From Chlamydomonas reinhardtii (taxonomy: Eukaryota; Chlorophyta; Chlorophyceae; Chlamydomonadales; Chlamydomonadaceae), in the NCBI RefSeq assembly GCF_000002595.2, contig NC_057020.1, forward strand, positions 2,955,907-3,019,906: 64,000 nucleotides of DNA, read 5' to 3'. Below the pieces are notes generated by a model. The model was not told the origin of the DNA and ran no database searches. It worked only from the letters and a program-made list of their open reading frames with translations. Positions 23,187 through 35,200 of this stretch are shown in pieces; position 1 is the stretch's first letter, and the number at the start of each line of letters is the position of its first letter. The translations under genes and the position numbers were made by a program.

Positions 23187-26100
23187 CTACAGCCAGCTGT
23201 GCGGCGAGGGTGCCAGCATTGTGTATCGGTGCACCAGGCCCCACATCATCAGCCCCACGTACAGCTGGCTCTCAATGAACTCGATGTGCGCCGTCCTGCG
23301 GGCGCGGGTCACCAGGGCGGGGGGCAACGGAGGGAGGAGGGAGGAAGGCACATGTCGGGGACGTGTGTGGTCAGTGGTTGAGCGAGGTGCTGGAGGGTTC
23401 GCATGCATGCACGGTGGAAAGATGGGCAGTCGGCCGGGGTGTCGTGCCGGCCTCCACGATGCGATATTGCAAGCCCGCTGTTTGTCTGAGGTCATCACCA
23501 CCAGAACGGGGCTGGTACTGCCCGCGTCACGACGCACCTGCCAACGAGCTTTGAGAAGCTGAAGCTCTTGCTGCGCAGGCTGAAGTCCACCGACAGCCGG
23601 AACAGGTGCGTGCCCTGCCCCACGCCCGCCGTGAGCGCGCGCATCATGTCGTTGTAGCAGCGCCCACGCCGGCTGTCGCGCTCAGCCTACGCGGCAACGA
23701 CCAACGGAAAGGGTTGGTGGCGCAAGGGCGGGGTCCGCATGCGGTTGCATGCCTCTGAGTGCGAGTGTTGTACAGTGGTAACGAGCACAATACATTGAAA
23801 ACACAGCGCAAAGTTGTAAAGTGTTACAGAGCACAAGGAAAACGTTGCGCAAAGACTGTGTATGCGATGCAGCAAAGCGACGGTACGGTGTGTGCATGTG
23901 CGCGTCAGAGGCCTGCTGCTGTGCGCGGCTGCCGTCGGCCCCAGGCCACGCGGCAACGAGCGGCCGGCCGCTGCCAAGCACGCACCTGCGGGCAGCTGCC
24001 TATGGAGGAGGAGTGGTAGGGCACATATCGGTCCTGCGGGCTGGACACCACCACCACAAGCTTGAACACGCTGAGCGGCGACTCGTGCGCCAGGCGGTAC
24101 AAGTAGCAGTCCGTCAGCTGCGGCGCGTCAGAGAACGTCAGCTGGTGCAGGCACTTGCCTGCACATCGTAAGCGGCGGTTGGGTTTGGGGATGGGGATGG
24201 TTTGAGGGGCGAGGTAGCGGGCGGCGGGAGGGCTGAGGCGCTGCTAAGGCTCATGGGACGGTTGCATGCGCATCCCCAATACAGACACGAACCGTTCCGC
24301 TTCACTCCGAAAGCACACGCGTTGCTCTGCAGCACGCCTCCTCCTTCCCACCGCCCCTGCCCCCACCAGCCCCTACCCCTCCTCTTCGCTTTGCATTGGG
24401 TTCGGTTAGGTTTGGGCTGGTATCTACAACCGCCCCTGCCGGCGCCCCTCTCACCCTTGCCGATGCTCTTGAGCAGCATGAGGCCGGTGTCCACCACGGC
24501 GTTGGTGCCGTACAGGAAGCCCAGGTGCGGCCCCGACACGGACAGGTACAGCCACAGCAGGTGCTTGTACGGCTCCACCTCGGGCTGAGTCAGCGCGGCG
24601 CGCAAGATCAGGTTCCCGATGGAGTGGCCTGCGCGTGGGTGGGTGAAAAAAGAGGGATGCGGGGCTTCATGTCGGTTTCTAAAATGCTGAAGAGCTCAGG
24701 TTACATTCATGCTTAATTAAGAAGATGGGGCGGGAAAGGTCGGTGAGTCGTCTTGGTGTGTCAGCGTTGCCGCCGGGTTTGGAGCAGCGTGTAAACCGTC
24801 ATCCGTGAGATTCCGCCCTTGGCGCTACCCCTCTTGCGCCCTGTGGCTGCGGCCGGCCCCGGCGCGCGCCCCGGCACGCACCCACGAGCGTGATCTTGCG
24901 CAGCGGCCGGCGCGTGGACCTGGCAAAGGGCGCCAGCACCTCCGCCATCTCCACCGCCAGCCGCTTGCCCATCTCCTGCAGCGAGTCGTGCGTGTTGCCC
25001 TGCAGGCGCAGCGGCAGCGCGGAGCGGGCAGCATGGGAACCCGGGTAAGGGAAGGGGGAGGGTAAGGGGACGGAGGGCCTGCCAGTCGCAAGCGGCGGTG
25101 TGGCAAGGCCTCCGGTGCCAAGAGCAGTGCACATACCGTATGCTTCCGTCTCACCGCCACGGCCCTTGTGCTCAGGCGCCATGAGGCCGACCCGAACCAG
25201 ACCTGCCAACCGCCCCCTGGGCACCGGCCCACCTCGTTGGTCTTGCTGCTGAAGCACTCGAGGTAGGGGTACATGAGCATGAGGTGCGCCTTGACCAGAC
25301 ACAGGTCGGTGGCTGCGCCCTGGAAGCCGTGCACGAAGATGGCCACATGCGTCTCGTCCTGCGGGGCGAAATCACGAACCCAAGCCCGGGCGGGCGTGTG
25401 CGGAATGCACCAAGGGGAGTTGGATGCGGTGCTGGGTTGGCCGCAAGCGTGGGATGGTTGGCGCACGCAAGCACTGTCGCAGTGATGCAGTGAAAGGGCG
25501 GGGTTGAGCCACGTGCTATTTTGATTGCTGTTCAGGTGCAGACGTGCACAGGCCGGGCCTCAAAGACCTGTCTCTCACCCGCGGCCGGAAGTTGGCGTCG
25601 AAGTGCTGCTCGCTCTCCTGCAGCCACTTGACGCCCTGCAACAGCACCGCCGCACAGTGCGCAGGGGCTTGGCGCCACACGCATGCATCACTCGGTCCTA
25701 CACCACTGGCCCCCCCTAGTTTAGCTTGGTTTGGTTTGGGCTGGTATCTACAACCCCCCTGAATGAGCAACACACGGTCCGCAGTCTGCACACGACAGTC
25801 AAACGCTGCTCATGCGCGCGCCCGCTGCCCCGCACCTGGGAGTCGTCTATGAGCAGCACGGGCTGGTCCCCGGGCGAGCCCCACAGCGACGACGTTTGCA
25901 CGGCAGGCAGGGGGAAGCGCTGTGCCCGCAGGTCCTGCGCGGGGAGCGGGTAGCGGGTGGCAGGGGCGGGGGGGTGGCGGCCGGTCAGCAGCTTGTGATG
26001 GGGGGGCCCCAGGTATGGCTGTAAACCAACCGGGGGTGGGGGCTGCAGCGCTCGGCCGTACAGGTAGCGGCGTGCCGCGTGTCAACTCACGAGGCGATGC

Positions 26101-29100
26101 TGTGCCGCCCTGGCCGCGATGGCGTCGCGACCGGCCGCCACGTCCCACACCTGCAGCAGCGCAGGCGGTGAGCGGGATTGACACGGCGCAAAGCACACAG
26201 CCGCCCCACACCCAGCCGCACGGTGCCAAGCCTGTCAAGCACCAACTCCGTTCCCGCTCCGTTTGTGGACCCTGAACCTTTAGCCCTTGCCCCGCGTGAT
26301 TGAGCCCCTCCACCTCCCTCGCCTCCTGCAGCGCGACTGTTTCCTTACGGGATTGGTTCAAAGTTAATCCCTCGCCTCCTCCGGTCCCAAAGGCTTTAGC
26401 ACCTGCCGCCCCCTCCGCCTACGAAGCCTGCGCAACGCTGCACCTCAGCAACATCGCCTTCTCCCACTCCCAACTAGTCACACTTCGAACCCCGCCGCCT
26501 CCCCCACCCCCCTCCCCTCGTCCCTAACACCGGCCCAGCTTTGCCCACCACTCACGATGAAGGGCAGCACGGCGTCCGGCTGCTCGCCCTCCCACAGCAG
26601 CTTGAGGTGGCGCATCAGCTCGCGCGGCGCCGTGCGCAGCACCCAGCCCAGCACCGACCAGTCCGTGCGCGCGTCGCGGCTGAGGCCCACCAGCAGCCCG
26701 TCCAGCTGCGCCAGGGCCGCCGCCGTGGTGGGGTGCTGCTGCAGCGCCAGACGGAACTGGCCCAGGCTGGGCACGGCCACGGGGCCCTCGCCGGTTGCGG
26801 CGGCGCCGGCGGCGGCTCCGCCGCCAGCGCCTCCGGCGCCACCGATCTTCGCGAGCTGCTGCGACGCGCGGGGCGTGCCGCCGCGTAGCGGGCTGGCTGG
26901 CGCCTGCGGTGCCGGCCCGCCGCCGCCGCCGCCGCCTCCGGCGGCGGGCCACCGCGGCGGCGTGGACGGCGCGGAACCACTCCCCTGCTGCCCCACCCCC
27001 GCCGCCGCCCCCGGGCCGTGCTGCCCTGCCAGCAGCTTCCGCAGCACCTCCAGCGTCTGCGGGCTGTAGCACTCGGGCGGCGCCAGGCGCAGGGCTGCAG
27101 CCACGCGGTCGCGCGAGCGCTTGTGCGTCTCCACCAGCAGGCTGAAGGCGGCGAGCATGCGCTCGTGGCGCTCGGCCTCGGTGGGGATGGCTTGTGCGCC
27201 GTGCTGCGCGCGGGGGCGGGAGCGACATTCATGATGTTATTTTGGGAAGCGAAATTGTAGCCAGGCACAGCGATACAGCAAGCGCGTTGTTAAGGGGGTG
27301 GGCATGTCACATGTGGTGCAGGGAATAGCGGTCCATGTAAGAAGGAATGAACATAGTTTGAAAATGAAGTGCTGAGTGCCGAGTGCGGGGGGGGGCGTAG
27401 GCCACAAGGGTTCACAGCCAAGCAAGGCGCGGCCGACAAGCGGGCGAAGTGGCGGCAAACGCGGTGGGCTGGGCAGCCTGTGCGCTCAGAGCTCTCACCT
27501 TGACGGAAGGCGCCTCGAGGACCGAGTGCAGTATGCGGATGACCTTCTTGCGCAGCTCCTGCGGACAGATGAGTGCGGGCACAGGGAGCAACGGCAGGCC
27601 GGGCAGGTTGGCGGCCAGTGGCAGGCGCGCAACATACACAGCGGGCGCCCCTGCCTTTCTCTGCTCTGCACAAGCATATAACGCTGCCGCAACTCTGCGC
27701 GGCCAGCCTCGAACTCACCCGCCCGCCCGCCCGCCCGCACGCACGCACAACACACACGGCCACCAGCCCTCCGGCCCGCCCCCACCTGGTCGGAGAAGTC
27801 CACTGTGTCCGCGGCGCGCGAGGTGGACACGCGCACCACCTGGGCCGTGGCGCCGCCGCCAAGGAGGGACGGACCCGCGTCGTTGCCCCTGTGCACGCGC
27901 CAGTGCCAACACAAGGGCGGGGCCGGGGGCACCGTCAGGGAGGCCCCGGACTCAGGGGCTGCGCCCTGGGGCGCCACTGCGAGCCGGCATCGCCGTTAAT
28001 ATGGGCGCGAGCGGACGCCACACGTGGCATCCCGTATGCACGGCACTCGAAGCAGTGCGTGTGCCCACCTGTCCGGTGCACCCCGCCGCCCGTCGCCGGC
28101 GAAATGGCAGAGCCAGTTGCTGCCGTTGGGCCGCTGCCGCAACCTGCGGACAGCAGTGCAGACGCCGACACAACAGCTTTGGGCCCTCGTCCTCCAGCCG
28201 CCGTACAAACACTCCCACGTCTGCCATGTCGCCCCTGCCCAGCCCCCACCCACTCCTGTCCGCGTCGCCTTTCCCGACTCAGCACCCCAACCTCCAAATC
28301 CAAGTCCACTTTTGGACTGGGCATGGCTCCCCGTGTGGCCATCCCCACGGGCTGCCGACTGTGGGTTCACACGTACAATCAGGCTCAGACTTGACTTAGC
28401 CTCCGCCACCGCCACCGCATGCAAGCTGTCACCGTAAGCTAGACAGGATCAACCTAGCTGCTCACCCGTCCAGCGCCTCCCGGGGCGCGAAGCCCGCCAG
28501 CTGGCTGAACAGGCCGGCGGCGCACAGCCCGAACTGCTCGTCGCTGAAGGTGCAGCCGTAGAAGTGCGCCAGGCCGGCGGAGCAGCCCGCCAGCGTCACA
28601 GACTCGCGCGCAACGCTGCGCAGGTGGAACTCCTCGGGCACCGCGGCGGGGCTGCCGGGCCGGGGTGTGAAAGGCAGGGCAAGGGGTAGGCGGGGGCAAG
28701 TAACAAACACACACACACTGTGGCAGCCACCGCGGCATCCAGCCCAGCCAGCGCCCCCTGCCTCCCGCCCTGCCCGCCTGCTTCGACCCCACCCCCAAGG
28801 AGCCCCCTGCCCTCCTTCGGCCCCGCCCCCGCATTCAATAGACTCCAGCACCTCCCCCGCCCCCCCCCCGCGCCCCGCCTCACTTGTCCAGGTTGGCCTC
28901 CTGGAACAGCAGCTCGAACTCCAGCGTCACGTCCATGTTGGGCAGGGCCTGGAGGGGGGGGCGGGGGGTCAGTGGCGGCAGGGGGCGTCAAAGGGGCGGT
29001 GCAGGTGCGTGGGCAGGGCGCGAGGGTTTGGCACAGCGGCAGGTGCGTGAGTGCAGGGCAGTACCAAGGGGCACGACCGCAGCTGCAGCCTGACCACCCT

Positions 29101-31364
29101 CCTCCCAAGCACTGTACTTATACGTGCCAGCACCACTGCTGCTCACCACCCTCCTCCCTCCTCTGAACAGTGCCCCCTCCCTCCTCTACCCAGTGGCCCC
29201 TCCCCCCCCTACACTCTTCTATCCAACGTGCCTGCTATACTGCTGTTACTGGCTACGCCTTCACTTCTTGATTAAGCATGAATCTAACCCCCACTCCCCC
29301 ACCACCCATCCCCCACCTGTAGGTTGCTGAGGAACAGGCGCATCTGCACCGCCGTCTGCAGCTTCACCTCCTCATAGCAGTAGCGCACACGGAACACGGC
29401 GCTGCGGAAGGAGCACGCCGCCTCGTCCACCACCCAGCCCTGCCGCTTCACCGCAGCGGCGTCCACTGAGGGGCGGGGGAAAGCGAAATGGGGCCGGGAA
29501 GGATTGCGACATGGCATGAGTAGCCGGGTGATAGCGAGAGTCAACGGTCCTGATCAGGATGAGGTGTACAATCGCGGGGCGCTCGAGACGGGAGCGTGTG
29601 TAACAGCAGCAGGCGGCCCCTCGCCAGCCCCACCTGTCTTTTGTTCATCCCCAACCTCCACCTGCTTACCTCCGCCCCCGCTAACAGGGCTCGCCCGGTC
29701 GTGCCCACCCGGCGCCGCGCCGCAGCCTCCACCGCCTGCTCCAACAGCCGCCGCCGCCGCGCCGCCGCCCACCACCCCGCCACCCGCCGCCGCCGCGCCG
29801 CCTGCAGCTGGTGCCGGCGGCGTCTGCTGCACGACCGTGTGCACCACACACGTGACGTCAGGGCTGTGTACCACCCGCACACGCACAGCGTACCAGCCCT
29901 GGCTGTGCAGCTCGATGTTCACGAACTTGTACAGTGCAACGGTCAAGTCCACGACGGCCACGAGCCCAGCACGAGAGAGCGAGGCTTCCAGCGCCGCAGC
30001 CGCCGTGCCGTGCGTGCTGCGCGGCACGGGCGCGGCGGAGGAGGTGGCGGAGTTGGGGTCGTTGTGGTAGGGGTGGTGGTTGGGCGGCGTGGGCGGCGAT
30101 GTGGGTCGGGGCGATGCCGTGCCAGTGTTGGACGCGGAGGCGATGGCGGCGGCGGCGGCCGCGCGGAGCGAGGGGCTGGCGGGCGTAGAGGCGGAGCCGT
30201 GGTGGAGGTTGAGGGGCGTTTGCGGCGGGGCGTTGGCTTTGGAGTTGGTAGCGGTGTGGGGTGCCGGCGCGGCCGAGCTGGTCACCGTGGGCACAGCCAC
30301 GGGCGTCACAGCGGGCTTTGACGCGAGCACTGCTGACGCTGGTGCTGATGCTGGCGCTGATCCTGCCGTGGAGCCGGATAGGAGCTGCTTTGCAGAGGTG
30401 GTTGCGGCACCGCCGCCACTCCCGTGCCCTGGCCGCGGCGGCAGCCCACCACCACCGCTGCCCCCTCCACCGCCGCCGCTGGCAGAGCTAGCGCCGCCAC
30501 CACTACTGCCTAGGACTGCCCGCGCGCTGGCCGTGGCCGGCGCCAGCGGTGGCCGATGGCCTGCCCCGCCCTCACCACGCGGCGCCGGCCCAGCCGCCGC
30601 AGCCGCCACCGCGGCCGCCACCGCGGCGGCCGTCGCCGCTGCCACCGTCTCCGCACCGCTGCCGCCGCCGCCGCTGCCACCGCCGCCGCCGGCATGCAAT
30701 GTCGTGGGCGTCCCCGGTGTGCCGTGTGCTGAGGAGCCGGGTGTGGTGGAGGTGGCGGGGCTGTGCATGCGGTGCGGCGCCGGCAGTGGCGCGCTGGGCA
30801 CTGACCGCGACATCATGAGCCCCTGCGGCGCTGGCAAGTGCTCGGAGCTGGGCCCGGCGCCGCCACCGCTTCCGCCGCCTCCACCAGCGGAACTGGCGGA
30901 GGCACCAGCCTGGTTGGGCCCCACAGGACCGCTGGGCGCAGTCCTGGCGGCCGCCGCTGCGCCGCTGCTGGAGGTGCGCGGCGGGCCGCCGCCGCTGGCG
31001 CCCCGCTGCGCCGCCGCGTTCACCGCCGCCACCACCGCGGCGGCGGCGGCACTGCCGCTGGGGGCGCAGCTGACGGCGCCTGGTGTGCTGTTGCTGCTCG
31101 CCAGAACCCTGGCCGACTGCGCCCGCAGCGACAGCGGCGGGGGCGCGGCGCCGGACGTCAATTTGGTGTCCGCGGCGGCGGCGGCGGCGGCGGCTGCACC
31201 AAGCCCCCGCATGCTGGCACTGGAGGTCAGCGGCGGCGTGGAAGCTGACACGGACAGGCCCGAGGAGCCGCGGGTCATGCCGCTGGTGAAGCCGTTGCTG
31301 CTGGCAGCGCCAGCGCCTGTACCCGCGCTTGCGCCGCCGCTGGTGCCAACGCCACCAACTCTGC

Positions 31365-31395
<31 letters not shown>

Positions 31396-31407
31396 CTGGG
31401 CGCTCAT
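23187..31407 (-). CDS. FAM135-like protein: N-terminal FAM135 (DUF3657) region and C-terminal DUF676 alpha/beta-hydrolase
   Basis: Putative lipase/esterase of the FAM135 family; substrate unknown. Sixteen exons (minus): 31407-29670, 29465-29317, 28948-28884, 28651-28466, 27888-27786, 27558-27499, 27203-26556, 26150-26091, 25934-25836, 25635-25579, 25358-25233, 24999-24882, 24628-24455, 24158-23986, 23686-23538, 23295-23187. All phases agree, giving 1337 residues. About 470 residues of Gly/Ser/Ala-rich sequence precede the first conserved block, VVDLTVALYKFVNIELHSQG, like the FAM135 start. The hydrolase has an oxyanion-type HVAIFVHGFQG, the nucleophile elbow GHSIGNLILR (Ser about 1139), LSVSGPHLGFLYG, the acid-bearing SSPQDRYVPYHS, and a late His in RTAHIEFIESQ, the order seen in DUF676. 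The acceptor of exon 15 is TAG. A second low-complexity insert lies in exon 7 (about 26770-27010). Confidence 0.9.
24409..25754. repeat. Direct dispersed repeat in two introns of the FAM135-like gene (24409-24430 and 25733-25754)
   Basis: A 22-bp block, GTTTGGGCTGGTATCTACAA plus one flanking base each side, is identical at both places and flanked by similar TTGGTT/TCGGTTA and CCCCTG sequence. The copies lie in introns 13 and 9 respectively. The DNA between them is gene, not repeat. Confidence 0.85.
26331..26369. repeat. Dispersed intronic repeat, copy in FAM135-like intron 7
   Basis: GCGCGACTGTTTCCTTACGG plus the following 19 bases match 6735-6773, in the DUF6492-like gene, with one or two differences. 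The same intron (26151-26555) also holds the repeat at 26425-26466. Confidence 0.85.
26425..26466. repeat. Dispersed intronic repeat shared with the LRR gene (second copy 35976-36017)
   Basis: The 42 bases AGCCTGCGCAACGCTGCACC and onward match 35976-36017 at 36 positions. One copy is in intron 7 of the leftward FAM135-like gene and the other in intron 7 of the rightward LRR gene, so the repeat reads antisense in one and sense in the other. Confidence 0.75.
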
Positions 31408-32222
31408 GCCGGGCGGGGCGGCGGAAATGGGAGACGGGCCAGCGCCCCGCTAGCGGGCAAGCAAGCCTGCTGCTGCTGCTGCGTACAGGGTCGAAAGCGG
31501 GCGGGCGGACTCTTGCTCCCTGGTTGTTATCGCAGCGCCGCACATAGGATATGTGCACCGCTTCACATGCATGGTGTTGCTCTGCTTGCAAGCGCACGCG
31601 GCGCAGGGTGCGCTCGACATGTGTTAACGCAAGCTCCGGTGAGAAGCACAGGGTTCTCGCAAGATAGCATCTGCACGACTTTTGTAGAGTGCATACAGCA
31701 ACAGATCCGGTATGCAAAGTCTTGGTTGCGAAGAGTTCGCCACCGCATTCCCTCAAGGCTCACCTTCCTCCTGTGCTCTCCCTGGATGATTACGGCAAGG
31801 ATACCACTAAATCCCCAGTGACGCTACTTGTCTACAGTTTGGCCGTGAGAAAGCTTCTGAGTAGTTGCGCGGGACCCGTTGTTTGCGCTGGTGCGATTTA
31901 ATTGCGCATAATGCACTTCATCCTTGCAGCAGGCATATCTCAAGGCCCCGCCATTGCTCTCACCAGTTCCATTGCCGTGACGATGAAACTCGCTGCTCTT
32001 ACCCCACCACAATTCTTACCCCATTTATGATAAGCGTTGCTGATGTGGCTGTGATATTTTGTTTGTCACAGTGAACAGCAGCTTCTATTGAGCGTGCGAG
32101 CTCATCGCTTACTAGGTGCCCTCCGAGTGCCCGCACGGACGGAACTAGCAAAACATTATGAACTCTTAACGTAGTAGCTACGACCTGGCTCGCTGGGGCG
32201 AGCTAGTCGAGCGGCAGGCAGA
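31408..32222. other. Divergent promoter region between the FAM135-like and LRR genes
   Basis: 815 bases separate two start codons pointing away from each other. No coding sequence seen. It is less GC-rich than its surroundings and should hold both promoters and 5' UTRs. I could not recognise specific elements. Confidence 0.5.
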
Positions 32223-35200
32223 ATGCCACTTTACCACAGCTTCGTTGTGTGCGTAGTCGTTTTGTTACAAAGCGTACTGCTGAAGGCAACAGCTCTGCAG
32301 TGCATCAGCGGGACCTGGAGCTCGTCGCTGCAGAGCTGTGTGCTGGAGGGCGTTCTCTCCAGCCGAAGAGCAGTGGGCTATGTGCTTGCCACTCCTGCGC
32401 AGCTAGGACCAAATGATGTGCTGAAGGTGAGGCGCTCGATCTGACGAGACGTTCGTAAGTAGTCGTCGTGACCGGTGGTGTTACGACCCTTGTCGGAACC
32501 CTTGAGTGGGCGTCTCTGGACCTCTGCGCGTCGGTTCAAACCCGTGACTTCCATCTCCTCATACTCCGTCACGGACTGTGTTTTATGGGGATGCCGTGGG
32601 TGGCGGGGGGGGGCAGTTGTCAGGGGCCGTGCCGGGTTCCGGTGCACCCCCACGTGTGTCGCGCGTCCCGGCCACGCTGGGGGCAGCCACGGGACGCCAA
32701 CCCCTTTCCGGCCCGCCTAGAATCCGGACTTGGGTTTAAGAGCTACGGCGCTCAGTAGTTCTCTCCTGGTCCGCACGTGGGACCATGCTCTCTTTTTTAC
32801 GCCTCCAGACTACCGGTATTGCGCTGGCCAGGCAGTGCAGCCTACCCGGCTCATCCGTCTCTTGCGCCCCTCCTACAGCGCCCTTAGCACAGCCCACAAC
32901 AGCACCCACTGCATGGCCTCCATTTCGCACCTTCCATGCCGCTGCCCTGCGCCATGTGCGACGCTGTGTCCCCTCCCGACGCAGGTGCACGTCCGCGGCG
33001 TGGGGCCGCGCCTCACAGCTAGCCTCCTGGTGAGTGGGCTGCGAGGGAGAGGGCTGCAGGCGCTACCCAGCCCAAAAACAGGGCGGACCCCCGCCAGAAC
33101 CCCCGACACAGGCACTGCCGTGGCTGGGACGGGTGTGTGCGCCGGGAGTGGAGGCGCTGGGCCCAGGGCCCTGTTCGGGGCTTGTGTCCAGCTGTCCACC
33201 ATCCCGTGAGAGCGCGCTGCAGGGAGAAGGAAGGGGGCCATGCAGGGCGCTGCTACCAGCAAGGCAAGCACCTGCTAGCACCGCAGCTTCGCACCCCCAT
33301 CCCCATCCCCATCTTGGAGGTCGCCACCCGTGGCCGGCTGACCCCTGACCCCCCTGCGCTTTCTGCTTTCCTCCCGGCTGCAGGTGGGCCGCGGCCGGCG
33401 CAACTCCAGCAGTGAGTACCGGCGCATAGACGCCAGCGAGCTGGTATTCGGGCTGGCGGCGGCAGAGCTGGGCGGAAACAACGTCACCGTGTACCTGGAG
33501 GTGCGGCGGCGGGCGAGGGAGTGTGTAATTGCCACCTCGTGGGGGTGCACCTCATGGCGGGCTCGTTAGCGTGTACAGCTCTGCTTATCCCCCGCCGTCC
33601 TTGCCTCCACCCAACCTCGCCGCAACGCTCCCTGCCCCAGACCTTGACCCTCCTCCTCCTCCTCATCCTTGTCCTCCTCCACCGGCGCCTCCGCCTCCTC
33701 CTCCTTGTCCTCCTCCTCCGCCTCCTCCACAGAACTACTCGCTGCTGGGTCTCCAGTTCACGGTGCTGGCGCACGTGCACCGGCCAGACGCGCTGCTGGG
33801 CGCGCGCGACTCGCGGCTGCTGGCGGAGCTGGGGGCGCAGTGCTGCCGCCCGCGCAGTGTGGGGCTGTGGTGCACCAGGTGACTGGCGGGGCGGAGCTGC
33901 TGGCGGGGCGGGGCGGGGCTGGGGCGGGGCGGGGCGGGGCGGGGCGGGGCGGGGCGGGGCGGGGCGGGGCGGGGCGGGGCTGGTGCGGTAAAGCGGGGCT
34001 TGCTTAGACGCTGCAAGGCGTATGCGGGCAATGGGCGCCAGTACGGAATGTATTGGTGCGCACCCATTCGCTCTTTGAGGCTTCTGCTTCCCTCCCGCCT
34101 CGCCACGGCCACGGCAGGCTTAACATGCTGGGCGCGGCGCTCAACGTCGCGCGGCCGGGCCACACCGCTCCCCCCGTCGGCACGCGGGGCCCCGACGTGT
34201 GCAGCTACCCGGAGGTACTGTGCTCGCAGCCCACGGGGCCGGCGATGGGGCCCGGCGCGGCGGCGGCGGCCTCGCTTTTGAAGCTGTGGATGCCGGGGGC
34301 TCTGGACTGCGACGGCAGCTGGAGTGCGCTGGCGGGGCTGGCGGGCGCTACCTCGCTGGCGTGGCTGGACGCGTCACTCAGCGCGCTGGAGTTCCCGCTG
34401 GTGAGAGCTGTGCGTGCGTGCGGCGTTTTTGGGAGGTTGCAAGGATGTTTTGGGGGGGCGCGGAGAGGTCACGGTGCATGGGGTCGCGGCAGGAGGGACC
34501 TGTGAGTGTGTGAGAGTGTGGGGAGTAGCCGTCAACCGCCTGGGCACTCCCTGCGTCTCCACCCACCACCCCTCCAACCCGCCCACCCCGCAGTCCTCGC
34601 TGTCGCCGCTGCTGGCCTCGCCGGCCCTGTCGCACGTGGTGCTCACCGACTCCAGCCTCACCGGGCTGCTATCGTATGGCAACAGCAGTAGCAGTAGCTA
34701 CAACAGCAGTAGCGACAACAGCAGCGACGGCAGCGGCGGCAGTAGCAGTAGCAGCGGCGGCAGTAGCAATGACACCTCGGCCGGCAGCAGTGGGGCCGCG
34801 CAGCCGCCATGGGCGGGCTCCTGCGGGGCGCTCGCTCCTCCGGGTCGGCGGCTGCTGGCGCTGTCGGGCAACGACCTGACCGGCGCGGTGCCGGACTGCC
34901 TGGCGGCGCACGCGGGGCTGCAGGAGCTGCAGCTGGCTATGAACCTGGCGCTCACATGTGAGCGTGTGCGTGTGCTTGCGTGTCTGTGTGTGTTTGTATG
35001 TATGTGTGTGTTTGCATGTGTTTAACAACGAAACGAAGGCGCGCGTGCGTGTGTGTGCATGTGTGTTTGGTGAGTGCGGCAACGGAAGCGGGCATCGCGG
35101 TGCAGCTTGGATGTGGGCGGGAGGGAGGCGGGGGTATCTTGGCAGGGCATTATGGGGAGGCGGCAAGCGTGCCTTGTTCGCGCATCTGCCTGTTTACCGC

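Larger units (their letters stand above)
24699..29289. repeat. Inverted dispersed repeat in two introns of the FAM135-like gene (24699-24724 and 29264-29289)
   Basis: The reverse complement of 24699-24724 matches 29264-29289 at 24 of 26 bases (core TTAAGCATGAAT). The copies are in introns 12 and 2. Only the two ends are repeat. Confidence 0.7.

Noticed and set aside
30080-31453. Plus-strand frame of 457 codons
   Set aside because: Antisense shadow of the Gly/Ser/Ala-rich first exon of the FAM135-like gene; Ala/Pro-rich with no features of its own.
32530-32545. GGTTCAAACCC box B-like motif in an LRR-gene intron
   Set aside because: No box A at the right distance and no cloverleaf; likely chance.
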